Source: Sphingomonas psychrotolerans | Lineage (GTDB): Bacteria > Pseudomonadota > Alphaproteobacteria > Sphingomonadales > Sphingomonadaceae | Length of the DNA stretch: 64,000 bases | NCBI RefSeq assembly: GCF_002796605.1 | Contig: NZ_CP024923.1 | Coordinates: forward strand, 3,851,501-3,915,500 | Direction of reading: 5' to 3' | Part shown: piece by piece, positions 46,426-55,619 of the stretch | Numbering within the stretch: the first letter of the stretch is position 1 | How the letters are laid out: the number at the start of each line of letters is the position of its first letter | The notes under the pieces: model-generated | Databases searched by the model: none | What the model was told of the DNA's origin: nothing | What the model saw: only the letters and a program-made list of their open reading frames with translations | Position numbers and translations under genes: made by a program

Positions 46426-47329
46426 ATTTTGGCTGTCTAATGCTGCATAATAGGCGTGCGCATTATTGTAGCCTAAACAAATACTCGGCTGGCTGCAGGG
46501 CACTCTGCTCGGCAAGCAACAACTGTTGCCGTCATCGCAGTCGCCAGCGTCAGTTTCGTGGCGCTCAGCAGTCGCGTCGACATCCGGCGCGCGCTCACCG
46601 TCATTCTGGGTTGCTTTATCCCGTTTTGGGGCCTCAAGCATCGTGGCAGGCCTTAAAAGCGCCATTCATGGAAGCCAATCCGCCGCGGTGCCACCGCCCG
46701 TCCTGGCAGTTTCAGTCGAGCCATCAAAACAGCCGCCAAATTATGACCCATATGCAGGGGCCTCAGTTCCCCGGCGCTGATTCGCACGGCGCTTATACTA
46801 GGCAGTGGGGATTGGCTGGGAGCGGATGGCGGGCAGCGCGGTCCTCTGCAGTAGCGGCCGTTCGCCCTCAAGCTGAACGTATCGCCGCTTTCGGGCAGCG
46901 ACGCGGCCACGCTAAATGACCGCCGTTTCCGCCGCCCGCCGAGCGGTGGACCTTCATATGCGTGCTGTCGATCGGACTTCGGCCGGCGGTCATTGTGCCC
47001 AGATGAACAAACGTCCGCTTTCGGGGGATGCGCCTCACCAGCCTGAACGGCCGACTTTGGGGCTATTCCGTGAATAGGGGCGTGAGCTGCCGTTCGCGAG
47101 CCTCGCGGCCTCGATGGCAGCTATCGCGGCCGAGCCAGTTGAAAGCGGACGGACCACAAACGGCCCACCATTGGTCATTGCGCGGGGCGTTTGCCACATC
47201 ACCTCCGGCAAGGATGATCGTGCTTACTGACACCGCATCTAGATGCAGCCACTATTACTGCCCGCGCAGGGTCGCCTTAAGGTTGCCCGAGGGTCAGGGT
47301 CAGGTTGTCCCGACAGCAAGGGTTTCGAG
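46426..47329. other. Gene-free region with degenerate repeats
   Basis: No gene is supported on either strand. It contains phrases such as AACGTCCGCTTTCGGGGG (46987), ATGGCAGCTATCGCGGCC (47113) and GAAAGCGGACGGACC (47141) that recur in altered form at 2293, 23665-23735 and 25588-25665. It looks like old decayed DNA between the accessory zone and the tRNA-Lys gene. Confidence 0.5.
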
Positions 47330-47405
47330 TGGTGGGTCCGCCGGGATTCGAACCCGGGACCTCTCGATTAAAAGTCGCTTGCTCTACCAACTGAGCTACG
47401 GACCC
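47330..47405 (-). tRNA. tRNA-Lys(TTT)
   Basis: Read on the minus strand it gives a complete cloverleaf: acceptor GGGTCCG/CGGACCC, D-arm GCTCAGTTGGTAGAGC, anticodon loop ACTTTTA (anticodon TTT), T-arm CCGGG-TTCGAAT-CCCGG, discriminator A and an encoded CCA. Confidence 0.97.
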
Positions 47406-47499
47406 ACGCTGCGTGCCCCTAAGCGCGGCTGACGGGCGGGTCAACCGGCACATGGGAACCCTTTGTGCTTCACAGGCCTTGTTGGGGCGGAGGATCTGC

Positions 47500-48273
47500 G
47501 TGCGGATAGCGACCTGGAATGTGAACGGCGTGAACGGGCGGCTTCCGGTACTGTTGCGCTGGCTTGCCGAAACCAAACCCGACGTGGTGTGCCTTCAGGA
47601 ACTCAAGGCGCCCGACGAGAAATTCCCCGAGGGCGTGATCCGCGATGCCGGTTACGGCGCAGTCTGGCACGGGCAGAAAAGCTGGAACGGCGTGGCGATC
47701 CTCGCGCGCGGCTGCGATCCGGTCGAGACCCGACGCGGTCTTCCCGGCGACCCAGACGACAGCCACAGCCGCTATATCGAGGCCGCTGTGAACGGTGTGC
47801 TGGTGGCCGGGCTCTATCTTCCCAACGGCAACCCGAAGCCAGGACCAAAATTCGACTATAAGCTACGCTGGTTCGACCGGCTGATCGCGCATGCTGCGAC
47901 CTTGGTGGGGACCGAAGCGCCGGTGGTGATCGCGGGCGACTATAACGTGATGCCCACCGACAGTGACGTCTACAAGCCCGAGCGCTGGCTAGACGACGCG
48001 CTGTTCGCGCCCCAAGTGAAGGCGGCGTATTTCCGGATGCTCGCTCAGGGCTGGAGCGATGCGCTGCGCACGCTGCACCCCGATGAGACGATCTATACCT
48101 TCTGGGACTATTTCCGGAACGCGTACGCCCGCAATGCCGGGCTTCGGATCGACCATCTGCTGCTCAACGCGCCCGCGGCAAAGACGCTGACGACGGCCAA
48201 AGTCGATTCGCATGTGCGCGGCTGGGAGAAGACCAGCGATCATGCGCCGGTGTGGGTAGAACTGGATCTATGA
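47500..48273 (+). CDS. xthA: Exodeoxyribonuclease III
   Basis: A 257-residue Mg-dependent AP endonuclease/3'-exonuclease of base-excision repair. Motifs are RIATWNVNGVNGR, the metal Glu in CLQELKAPD, YLPNGNP, the catalytic GDYNVMPTDSDV and the final KTSDHAPVWVEL (catalytic Asp-His). GTG 47500 has GGAGG upstream and matches the family N-terminus. It is convergent with trmB (3 nt between stops). Confidence 0.94.
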   Translation: MRIATWNVNGVNGRLPVLLRWLAETKPDVVCLQELKAPDEKFPEGVIRDAGYGAVWHGQKSWNGVAILARGCDPVETRRGLPGDPDDSHSRYIEAAVNGVLVAGLYLPNGNPKPGPKFDYKLRWFDRLIAHAATLVGTEAPVVIAGDYNVMPTDSDVYKPERWLDDALFAPQVKAAYFRMLAQGWSDALRTLHPDETIYTFWDYFRNAYARNAGLRIDHLLLNAPAAKTLTTAKVDSHVRGWEKTSDHAPVWVELDL

Positions 48274-48276
48274 GGT

Positions 48277-48957
48277 TCAGACTCGCAGGTACCGGAAGTA
48301 CCAGACTTCGTTCCCCTGCCGCCGCGCCTTGCGCTCGTAGCGTGTCTCGGGCCAATCGGCCGGGCGCGTGAGGAAGTCGGCTGCGCTCTCTGCCTGCCAT
48401 GCGAAGTCGCGGCGCCGGTTCATCACCATCATCGCCCAGCGGCAATAAGTCGGGTCGTCGGTGCCGAGGCGAAACTCGCATCCGGGCTTGAGCTTGGCGG
48501 CGATCAGGTCGAGCGGACCGTCATTGACCATCCGGCGCTTGGCGTGACGCGCTTTGCGCCAGGGATCGGGGTGAAGCAGGTACACGCGATCGAGGCTGGC
48601 GTCGGGCAGTCGCTCGAGTGCTTCGAGCGCATCGCCCATGTGCAACCGGACATTGTCGAGCTTGTCGTCGCGAATATGGTTGAGCGCGCCGACCACGCCG
48701 TTGAGGAAGGGCTCGCAGCCGATGAAGCCGTGATCGGGGCGCATCGCCGCCTGGCCGGCGAGATGCTCGCCACCGCCGAAACCGATCTCGAACTCAAGTG
48801 AACGGTCGTCGCCGAACAACGTGCGCGCATCGAGCGGGCCGGTTTCGGGAATGCTGATTTCGGGCAGCATCTCCTCGACCAACGCCGCTTGGCCCTGACG
48901 GAGCTTGTGTCCCTTGGCGCGGCCATAGAGGCGGCGGATGGTGATCGGATCGGCCAT
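48277..48957 (-). CDS. trmB: tRNA (guanine-N7-)-methyltransferase
   Basis: A 226-residue SAM-dependent enzyme that methylates G46 of tRNAs. The SAM-binding EIGFGGGEHLAGQA, the HPDPWRKARHAKRRMV signature and TDDPTYCRWAM are present. ATG 48957 gives the family start (MADPITIRRLYGRAKGHKL); a longer frame upstream reads into intergenic sequence. Confidence 0.95.
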   Translation of the reverse strand: MADPITIRRLYGRAKGHKLRQGQAALVEEMLPEISIPETGPLDARTLFGDDRSLEFEIGFGGGEHLAGQAAMRPDHGFIGCEPFLNGVVGALNHIRDDKLDNVRLHMGDALEALERLPDASLDRVYLLHPDPWRKARHAKRRMVNDGPLDLIAAKLKPGCEFRLGTDDPTYCRWAMMVMNRRRDFAWQAESAADFLTRPADWPETRYERKARRQGNEVWYFRYLRV

Positions 48958-48991
48958 GCGGCCTGTTAGCGCCGTTGCGGCGGCGTGCAAC

Positions 48992-49840
48992 CTAGACTGC
49001 GAGCGCCATTTCGGCGGGGCGGGCGGCGCGCAGCGGAAAGGCGGCGCGGTTATGATGCGCGAGGCGACGGTGCAGCGGCTGTGCGACTCCGCGGGGCTCG
49101 CGGCGGGCGAGGTCGGGATGGGGGATCGACGCGGTGGCGATCTGGAAGTGGTGCACGCCCATCGTGTGGAGCAGGTCATGCTCGCCGCGACGCTCGACGC
49201 CACGGGCGATCACGGTGACCCCCATGTTGCGAGCGAGCCGCATTACGCCTTCGGCCATCAGCCGGCGCGATGCGCTGCCGTCGATTCCCCGTACCAGCGA
49301 CGGGTCGAGCTTGACGAAGCGCGGCGTGAAGCGCGCGAGCAGCTTGAGCGCGACCGGCCCGGCGGCAAAGGCATCGAGCGTTATCGAGATACCCCGCCGG
49401 GTGCAGGCCTCGGCGAGCGCTACGGCTTGATCAAGATCGCCGCGCTCGTCGGCGCTGATCTCGACCACCAGCCGATCGCTGGCGACATGATTCGCCAGCG
49501 CGGCGCGGAACAGATGCGAAAGGAGCGGCTCGGCCAGCCCCGCCGCGGCGCCGAGCGGGATGGCGATCAACGCCTCGCCGCGATGGAGGCCCAGTGCGGC
49601 GGCGCGTGCCAGCGCCAGCGTGAGGCGACGCGCCTCGAGCGCGGGGCGCTGCTCGGGGAGCAAGGAGGCGGAGATTGCCGCAAAGCTGCGGCCATCGACG
49701 CCGCTCGCCACTGCCTGCCACGCAAAGGGCCGATCGGCGCCCTTGGCGATCATCGGGCGGAAGCCGATCGTGAGATCGAGCCGCGGATCGGCGCGATTGA
49801 GCGTGGCGGTCAACAGGGGGGCTGAATAGGTGGCGGTCAT
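48992..49840 (-). CDS. Degenerate EAL-domain protein (copy 1)
   Basis: A 282-residue EAL-fold protein that has lost the catalytic signature. IGFRPMI replaces the YQPI region and no EAL triplet is visible. VVEISADE stands for the LEITE motif, TLDAFAAGPVALKLLARF for the DDFGTG loop, and VKLDPSLVRGI is retained. It is probably an inactive c-di-GMP-binding or protein-interaction domain. GAGGAG precedes the ATG. A second EAL-type gene lies upstream on the same strand. Confidence 0.75.
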   Translation of the reverse strand: MTATYSAPLLTATLNRADPRLDLTIGFRPMIAKGADRPFAWQAVASGVDGRSFAAISASLLPEQRPALEARRLTLALARAAALGLHRGEALIAIPLGAAAGLAEPLLSHLFRAALANHVASDRLVVEISADERGDLDQAVALAEACTRRGISITLDAFAAGPVALKLLARFTPRFVKLDPSLVRGIDGSASRRLMAEGVMRLARNMGVTVIARGVERRGEHDLLHTMGVHHFQIATASIPHPDLARREPRGVAQPLHRRLAHHNRAAFPLRAARPAEMALAV

Positions 49841-50158
49841 GCGGGCTCCTCGTTCGGGAGCTGAAATATTGGTTAATGTCCGCCCTGCCCATTCCGTGCG
49901 TTGCCGCGTTGGATTCCCACCGATAGGGATTCTCCGGGGTTACACCCGATACCATGCGGAGTCGGCCGTCGAACCGCACGGCTACCCGCGGGTCGTTGCG
50001 GCATGGCAAGGAAGAGCTCGCGGTGCCAAAGGCCGCACGCCGCGCCAACAAGATCGAGCGAATCGATGCCGCAATGTCGACTGCGCACACGCGTCATTCG
50101 GAATCGCGTGATGCGCTTCGGGATTCGGCGGCGCGATCGGCGAGCGAGCGCCGGAGGT
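49841..50158. other. Gap between the two EAL-type genes
   Basis: 318 nt without a supported gene. It presumably carries the promoter of the downstream EAL-type gene. Confidence 0.4.
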
Positions 50159-50917
50159 TCAGGCGGCGCGGCGCAGCGTCGGCGTGGGAAGAGTGCGCAC
50201 CGCGGGACTGGCGATCTCCTCGCCTTGGACCAATGTGATGCCGTAGCCGCGCAGCCGCTGGAGTACCGGCTCGCTATCGACGCCCGTGGCGATCACCTTG
50301 AGGCCGAGGCTGCGAATACGCGGCGTGAGATCCTCGAGAACGAGTCGGCGCGACCAGCTGCTGGCGATCGCGCTGACGAGTTCGGATTCGAGGATCACCA
50401 GATCGGGCAGATATCGGCCGCACAGCGCAAGCCCGGCATGGCCGGGGCCGAGGCCGGAGAATGCAGTCAGCGGCCCTGCCTTGCGGTGGACGTCGATGAT
50501 TTCGGCGAGATGGGGACCCGACAATTGCCGATAGCCGTCGAGCCCGAAGATCAGGCGCTCCGGGATCAGGCCGGATAGGCGCGAGACCCGCAGGATCGGT
50601 TCGAGATGCTCGGCGGGAGCGTGGATCGATTCGGCCTGGACCGGGATCAGCAGACGCGCACCGCTGGTGCCGAGCCCCGCCGACATTGCCCAGCGGATCG
50701 CACCCGCGGCGCAGCGCTGGTCGAAGCTCACTTTGGCTTCGGGGGAGAGCGACTCGAAAATCTGGGTGGCAGTCTCGCCGTTGGGACCGCGGATGATCGC
50801 CTCATAGGCGTAGACGCGATTGCCGGAGATATCGGCGATCGGCTGAAACGCGATGGTAAGGCCTGAGTCGGACTTCGACCCGCCTTCCGATTCCGATGTC
50901 ACTGACTGCGACTCCAA
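50159..50917 (-). CDS. Degenerate EAL-domain protein (copy 2)
   Basis: About 252 residues. An EAL-type fold is seen in LTIAFQPIADISGNRVYAYEAIIRG, where EAI stands in place of EAL. The substrate-loop equivalents are altered (FGLDGYRQL, TAFSGLGPGHAG) and the usual catalytic Asp pair is absent, so phosphodiesterase activity is unlikely. TTG 50917 is chosen since AAGGAG lies 8 nt before it. It may bind c-di-GMP or partner the neighbouring EAL-type protein. Confidence 0.72.
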   Translation of the reverse strand: MESQSVTSESEGGSKSDSGLTIAFQPIADISGNRVYAYEAIIRGPNGETATQIFESLSPEAKVSFDQRCAAGAIRWAMSAGLGTSGARLLIPVQAESIHAPAEHLEPILRVSRLSGLIPERLIFGLDGYRQLSGPHLAEIIDVHRKAGPLTAFSGLGPGHAGLALCGRYLPDLVILESELVSAIASSWSRRLVLEDLTPRIRSLGLKVIATGVDSEPVLQRLRGYGITLVQGEEIASPAVRTLPTPTLRRAA

Positions 50918-51020
50918 CGTTTCCGCTCCTTTGCAGCCATCGTAGTGAACAAGCGCGGTTACCTGAGGGTTAACGCGAGCTCCGTAGAATCCCGCGGCGA
51001 GCGATGCCAGACGGCGCCGG

Positions 51021-51830
51021 CTATCTGGCGCGGAGATCGAAGGGGCGGATACCCCTGTCGCCATCGACTGACCAGATTCTTTCCGCCGCCGTGATTACCA
51101 TGACGAGCCTGCCCGCCACGAGTGAGGAAAAGACGTGAATTTCGGTTGGTGTGGGATCGAGCAGATGGGTGATTGTCAGGATCGTCGATTTCGCATTCTT
51201 GCTCTTGCCAGGCGGTTCTATCGGAAATGCGATGCACGATTTGGTGAACGCACGGACCGGACCCGCTTTGTTGTCCGCCGAGACGTCCACGCGGTAATGG
51301 CCGCCGAATGGGATGACCTTGGTGTCGATCTGCGGAGTGAGATAATAGACGCTCACCGGATCGTTCGCGCTCGCGGGCGGCAGCACGACCGTGTTGAACG
51401 GCTTCTCCACGCATCGCTTGACCTGGCTGGCTTCTAAGGCGGCAGTCGCGGTTCTGACCGCGGCGATCATGCGCTTTCGCTGCGGCGTGAGACTGCGATC
51501 CTCTCCGGGGCCGAGCACACGCGAGGAAAGCAACTTGCTGCCGTTGAAGGTAGCCACATAGACGGCGTGGGGATCAGCTGTATTCTGGTCGTAGAAGACC
51601 AGTTCCGCTGATTCGGGCGGTCCGTCGACGATCCACCCACCCAGCCGCTCCTGCGGCTTCTTGATCTTTCCGAGCATATCGTCGGTGCCATGCCACGCGG
51701 CCTGGTCATAGGAATAAAGCAGCCGGCCGCGCTCGATAGCGGCCTGAAGCGCCCCAGCTTCGTCACCGCCCGCTTGCGCGTGGACCGGTGACGCGGAGAC
51801 CAGGGCAAGTGCCAGCGATGCCGGGCGCAT
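51021..51830 (-). CDS. Secreted protein of unknown function
   Basis: 269 residues with a clean signal peptide (RPASLALALVSASPVHAQA). The mature part (AAIERGRLLYSYDQAAWHGTDD, then VFYDQNTADPHAVYVATF and TPQIDTKVIPFGGHYRVDVS) has no motif I can name. ATG 51830 follows GAGGGGG; a longer frame to 51878 lacks a better start. Probably a periplasmic or secreted protein found mainly in sphingomonads, which is a guess from its character. Confidence 0.7.
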   Translation of the reverse strand: MRPASLALALVSASPVHAQAGGDEAGALQAAIERGRLLYSYDQAAWHGTDDMLGKIKKPQERLGGWIVDGPPESAELVFYDQNTADPHAVYVATFNGSKLLSSRVLGPGEDRSLTPQRKRMIAAVRTATAALEASQVKRCVEKPFNTVVLPPASANDPVSVYYLTPQIDTKVIPFGGHYRVDVSADNKAGPVRAFTKSCIAFPIEPPGKSKNAKSTILTITHLLDPTPTEIHVFSSLVAGRLVMVITAAERIWSVDGDRGIRPFDLRAR

Positions 51831-51884
51831 CTCATATCCCCCTCGCCGGAAGACTAGCGCGGAAAGAGGCGATTGCAACGCAAA

Positions 51885-51910
51885 GGGCCGGAGGATCGCT
51901 CCCCCGGCCC
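51885..51910 (-). terminator. Intrinsic terminator of metK
   Basis: The arms GGGCCGGAGG and CCCCCGGCCC around ATCGCT form a strong hairpin. On the minus strand, downstream of metK, it is followed by TTT. Confidence 0.65.
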
Positions 51911-51932
51911 CTGTTTGAGGTTTGCAGTCCGA

Positions 51933-53141
51933 TCAGGCCAGAGCGGCCTTGAGGTCCTCGACGAGGTCGGTCTTCTCCCAAGGGAAGAAATCGCCTTCGG
52001 CCTTGCGGCCGAAATGGCCGTAGGCCGCGGTCTTTTCGTAGATCGGCTTGTTGAGGCCGAGATGGGTGCGGATGGCGCGCGGGGTGAGCCCGCCCAGCTT
52101 CTCGATGCCCTGGATCGCGGCTTCGATCTCGTCGTCGCCGACGGTGCCGGTGTCGTGCGTGTCGACATAGAGCGACAGCGGCTTCGACACGCCAATCGCG
52201 TAGGCGAGCTGGATCGTCACGCGCTGGGCGAGGCCGGCGGCAACGATGTTCTTCGCCAGATAGCGGGTGATGTACGCCGCCGAGCGATCGACCTTGGTGG
52301 GGTCCTTGCCCGAAAAGGCGCCGCCGCCGTGTGGCGCCGCGCCACCATAGGTGTCGACGATGATCTTCCGCCCGGTGAGGCCGGCGTCGCCGTCGGGTCC
52401 GCCGATCTCGAAGCTGCCCGTCGGGTTGATGTGATAGACGGTCTCCGAAAGCAGCTCGGCCGGAAGAATGTCGGCAACGACCTTCTTCACATAGGCATGG
52501 AGCTCGGCTTCCTTGTCGCCTTCGTCATAGCCCTTGCCGTGTTGGGTCGAGACGACGATCGCCGTGGCTGCGACGGGCTTGCTGCCCTCGTAGCGCAACG
52601 TGACCTGGCTCTTGGCGTCGGGTTCTAGGAACGGCGCCGCGCCCGAATGGCGATCGGCGGCCATGCGCTCAAGAATCTTGTGGCTGTAATAGAGCGTCGC
52701 CGGCATCAGATCGGGGGTGTCGTTGGCCGCATAACCGAACATGATACCCTGGTCGCCGGCGCCTTCGTCCTTGTTGCCGCCTGCGTCCACGCCCTGCGCG
52801 ATGTGCGCCGACTGCGGATGCAAATTGTTCTCGAAGCGCAGCGTCTCCCAGTGGAAGCCGTCCTGCTCGTAGCCGATCCGCTTCACCGTATTGCGCACGG
52901 TCGCTTCGACTTCTTCCTTTACGCCGGGCGCCCAATTGCCGGCCTCGTCCATGATCCCCTTGCCGCGGATTTCCCCGGCGAGAACCACGAGCTGGGTGGT
53001 GGTGAGCGTCTCGCAGGCGATGCGAGCTTCAGGGTCCTTGGACAGGAACAGGTCGACGATGGCGTCGGAAATCTGGTCGGCGACTTTGTCGGGATGACCT
53101 TCCGAAACCGATTCGGACGTGAAGAGATAGCTGGAACGCAT
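51933..53141 (-). CDS. metK: S-adenosylmethionine synthetase
   Basis: The 402-residue enzyme makes SAM from methionine and ATP. Motifs are [31 protein letters not shown], the P-loop-like [20 protein letters not shown] and [21 protein letters not shown] 53141 is the family start. An inverted-repeat operator-like sequence lies about 50-70 nt upstream. lnt is immediately upstream on the same strand, its stop 74 nt before this start. Confidence 0.97.
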   Translation of the reverse strand: MRSSYLFTSESVSEGHPDKVADQISDAIVDLFLSKDPEARIACETLTTTQLVVLAGEIRGKGIMDEAGNWAPGVKEEVEATVRNTVKRIGYEQDGFHWETLRFENNLHPQSAHIAQGVDAGGNKDEGAGDQGIMFGYAANDTPDLMPATLYYSHKILERMAADRHSGAAPFLEPDAKSQVTLRYEGSKPVAATAIVVSTQHGKGYDEGDKEAELHAYVKKVVADILPAELLSETVYHINPTGSFEIGGPDGDAGLTGRKIIVDTYGGAAPHGGGAFSGKDPTKVDRSAAYITRYLAKNIVAAGLAQRVTIQLAYAIGVSKPLSLYVDTHDTGTVGDDEIEAAIQGIEKLGGLTPRAIRTHLGLNKPIYEKTAAYGHFGRKAEGDFFPWEKTDLVEDLKAALA

Positions 53142-53187
53142 GATTTTCCTCGAGTCGTGGGAAGGACAGCCGGGCCGTTGCCATGCC

Positions 53188-53212
53188 CATATAAAGCTTT
53201 CCTTATATCTTG
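53188..53212 (-). promoter_or_regulatory. Possible methionine-pathway operator before metK
   Basis: CATATAAAG and CTTATATCTTG flank CTTTC, forming an imperfect AT-rich palindrome in an otherwise GC-rich region. The shape resembles, from memory, SahR/SamR-type ArsR-family operators in alphaproteobacterial methionine genes. No SAM riboswitch fold was recognised. Confidence 0.4.
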
Positions 53213-53215
53213 CCC

Positions 53216-54775
53216 CTAGCGGGCCAGACGACGGAACGCAATCGCGAACAAATACAATGCGCCGGCGACGAGGAAGGCGAGCCAGTTGCCGATTCGCGCG
53301 AAGAGTGTCGGCGGCAGCGGGCGGGGCAGGGCCAGCTCGATCGCGCCTTGCTGCTGGTGCGGGATCAATTCGAGCACATGGCCACGCCCGTCGATCACCG
53401 CGGAGATGCCGGTGGGGGTGGAGCGCAGGATCGGCAGTCCCTCCTCGATTGCGCGCAGCCGGGCCTGCGCCAGATGCTGCGGCGGCCCCCATTTGCCGAA
53501 CCACGCATCGTTGGACGGGTTGAACAGAAAGTCCGGTCGGTTGCGGCGATCGACGATCTGGCCGGAGAAGATGATCTCGTAACAGATCTGGATTCCGGCC
53601 TTGCCGAAGCCGGGCGTGTCGATCGCGCGCGGGCCGGGGCCGGAGATGAAGTCGATTTCGCCCATCACCAGCCGGGCGAGCCCGAGCGGGGCGAGAAGCG
53701 TCCGCATCGGCAGATATTCGCCATATGGGACGAGATGCGCCTTGTCGTAGCGTTGGCCGAGCCTGCCCTGCGAATCGAGCGACCAGACCGAATTGCCGGC
53801 CCCGCTCAACTGCCCGTCCTTACCGAAGAACAAGGCTGTTCCGCCGATCAGCGCGATGTCTTTCGGTCCGAGTTGCGCCGCGATGCGCGCACGGACCCAG
53901 CGCGGATCGCCGCGGCCATAGAAGCGCGTGTCGGGATAGCCGTCCTCGACATAATAATTGACCGTGCCCTCGGGCCAGACGAGCAGCCGGGGCGCCGGGC
54001 CGGGCCGCCCGCTCAGTTCGAGCAATTTGACCAGCACGCGCTCGGGGTAATCGACGTCGGCCACGTCCTCCTGCCCGATATTGGGCTGGATCACGCGGAC
54101 GCGCGGCGCCGTCGAGTCTGGAGTGGGCGCGGTTAGCGCGAAGTCCATGTTGACCAGCGACAGCGCGATCAGCAACGGCGCGCCGATCATCACCGGGCGA
54201 TAGTGGCGCCGTGAAGCGAGGAAGAGCAAGCCGGCGGCCAGGATCGCGACGCCCGACAAGGCATAGGTGCCGATCCATGCCGAGATCTGCGCCAGCGGTG
54301 TCGTCAGCCAGATCACCCCGAGCGGGTTCCACGGATAGCCGGTGAAGAGCACGGCACGCAGATATTCGGTGACGATCCACGAAGCCGCCGCCGCAAGGAC
54401 GAAGGCGATATCGGGCCCTTCCCGGCCGGCGCGGCTGCGGACAAGCCGGGCGAAGCGCCAGGCGAGCCCCATTGCGAAGGCCGGATAGATCGCAAGGTAC
54501 GATGCCAGCAGCAGCACGGCGAAATAGCCGAGCACCGGCGGCATCTTGTCCTGATAGTCGAAGGCGTGCTGGATCCAGTTGTTGCCCACGGTGAAATGCC
54601 CGAGCCCGAACAACCAGCCACGCAGCAGCACGCTCTTCAACGTCGGTGCGGACCAGCTCAGCCAGAGCAGCGTGGCGAAGGCGAGCAGCGTGATCGGCCA
54701 CAGGTTCAACGGTGCGAAACCGGTGGCAGAGATCAGGCCGGCGAGCAGGGCCGTGAGCAGGGGGCGGGAAAGCAT
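53216..54775 (-). CDS. lnt: Apolipoprotein N-acyltransferase
   Basis: A ~519-residue inner-membrane enzyme that adds the third acyl chain to lipoproteins. About six membrane segments occupy the N-terminal half, and a nitrilase-type catalytic domain lies in the periplasm. The catalytic triad is visible as Glu in [12 protein letters not shown], Lys in [15 protein letters not shown] and Cys in [18 protein letters not shown] follows. ATG 54775 is preferred to a TTG at 54805. Confidence 0.93.
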   Translation of the reverse strand: MLSRPLLTALLAGLISATGFAPLNLWPITLLAFATLLWLSWSAPTLKSVLLRGWLFGLGHFTVGNNWIQHAFDYQDKMPPVLGYFAVLLLASYLAIYPAFAMGLAWRFARLVRSRAGREGPDIAFVLAAAASWIVTEYLRAVLFTGYPWNPLGVIWLTTPLAQISAWIGTYALSGVAILAAGLLFLASRRHYRPVMIGAPLLIALSLVNMDFALTAPTPDSTAPRVRVIQPNIGQEDVADVDYPERVLVKLLELSGRPGPAPRLLVWPEGTVNYYVEDGYPDTRFYGRGDPRWVRARIAAQLGPKDIALIGGTALFFGKDGQLSGAGNSVWSLDSQGRLGQRYDKAHLVPYGEYLPMRTLLAPLGLARLVMGEIDFISGPGPRAIDTPGFGKAGIQICYEIIFSGQIVDRRNRPDFLFNPSNDAWFGKWGPPQHLAQARLRAIEEGLPILRSTPTGISAVIDGRGHVLELIPHQQQGAIELALPRPLPPTLFARIGNWLAFLVAGALYLFAIAFRRLAR

Positions 54776-54837
54776 CGGTCGTCGCTTACCCGATCCTTTC
54801 GACAAGGGGGAGAGGTGGCACGCTTTACCCGTCTCTC

Positions 54838-54863
54838 GTCACCCCGGCACGAGGCCGGGTGAC
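54838..54863. repeat. GTCACCCCGG-type hairpin repeat
   Basis: GTCACCCCGGC...GGCCGGGTGAC is an intergenic inverted repeat of the same type as the perfect one at 61103-61130. It lies between the divergent lnt and VOC genes, so its palindrome is probably a mobile or structural repeat and not a terminator. Confidence 0.65.
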
Positions 54864-54893
54864 GGGTAGCGGGAGGCGGGGTAAGGGAAGGGC

Positions 54894-55313
54894 ATGACCC
54901 TGCGTCCCTTCCATCTCGCTTTCCCGGTCCACGACATCGAAGCCGCGCGTGCCTTTTACGGCGGCGTGCTCGGCTGTGCGGAGGGGCGCTCGACCGATAG
55001 CTGGATCGATTTCGATCTGTTCGGTCACCAGATCGTCACGCACCGCGATCCCGGCGCAAAGCCGGCAGCAGTCGTCAATGCAGTCGATGGCCACGACGTC
55101 CCCGTGCCCCATTTCGGCGTGGTGCTGACCATGCCCGACTGGGAGGCGCTTGCCGCCCGCCTCGAGGCGGCAGGGATCCGGTTCGGAATCGCGCCGCATG
55201 TTCGTTTCAAGGGGCAGATCGGCGAGCAGGCGACGATGTTTTTTTACGACCCCAGCGGCAACGCGCTCGAGTTCAAGGCGTTTGCCGACGATGCAAATTT
55301 GTTCGCACGCTGA
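54894..55313 (+). CDS. VOC-family (glyoxalase-like) protein
   Basis: A 139-residue two-module VOC protein: [23 protein letters not shown] (first metal His), [14 protein letters not shown] and [15 protein letters not shown] (Glu ligand). It is a dioxygenase- or lyase-like metal enzyme whose substrate cannot be told. AAGGGAAGGGC precedes the ATG. The stop overlaps the next gene (TGATG). Confidence 0.88.
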   Translation: MTLRPFHLAFPVHDIEAARAFYGGVLGCAEGRSTDSWIDFDLFGHQIVTHRDPGAKPAAVVNAVDGHDVPVPHFGVVLTMPDWEALAARLEAAGIRFGIAPHVRFKGQIGEQATMFFYDPSGNALEFKAFADDANLFAR

Positions 55314-55615
55314 TGGCTGATCCGGTCGTCGTCGATATTCCGCACAAATTGGGCCGCGCCGCGGCGCGCGCGCGCATTGCCGGAGGCGTGGGCAGGATCA
55401 CCGAGATCGTGCCCGGCGGCGGGCATGTCGAGCAACGGTGGGAAGGAGACACGCTGCACTTCACCGTGTCGGCGATGGGGCAAAAGGTGTCCAGCCGGCT
55501 CGACGTGCTCGACGACAAGGTCCACGCCGAAGTCGATCTGCCGCCGATGCTCGCATTGTTCGCGTCGAAGATCCGCGAGAAGCTGACCGAGAAGGGCACG
55601 AAGCTGCTCGAGTAA
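55313..55615 (+). CDS. Polyhydroxyalkanoic acid system family protein
   Basis: The 100-residue product matches the small PHA-granule-associated family (VDIPHKLGRAAARARI, HVEQRWEGDTLHFTVSAMGQKVS, DLPPMLALFASKIREKL). Despite the name, its precise role is unclear. It is translationally coupled to the VOC gene. Confidence 0.85.
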   Translation: MADPVVVDIPHKLGRAAARARIAGGVGRITEIVPGGGHVEQRWEGDTLHFTVSAMGQKVSSRLDVLDDKVHAEVDLPPMLALFASKIREKLTEKGTKLLE

Positions 55616-55619
55616 CGGC

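Noticed and set aside
46386..46919. 177-codon plus-strand frame after the membrane protein
   Set aside because: It overlaps an opposite-strand frame, has random-like Cys/His/Arg content, and runs through degenerate repeat sequence.
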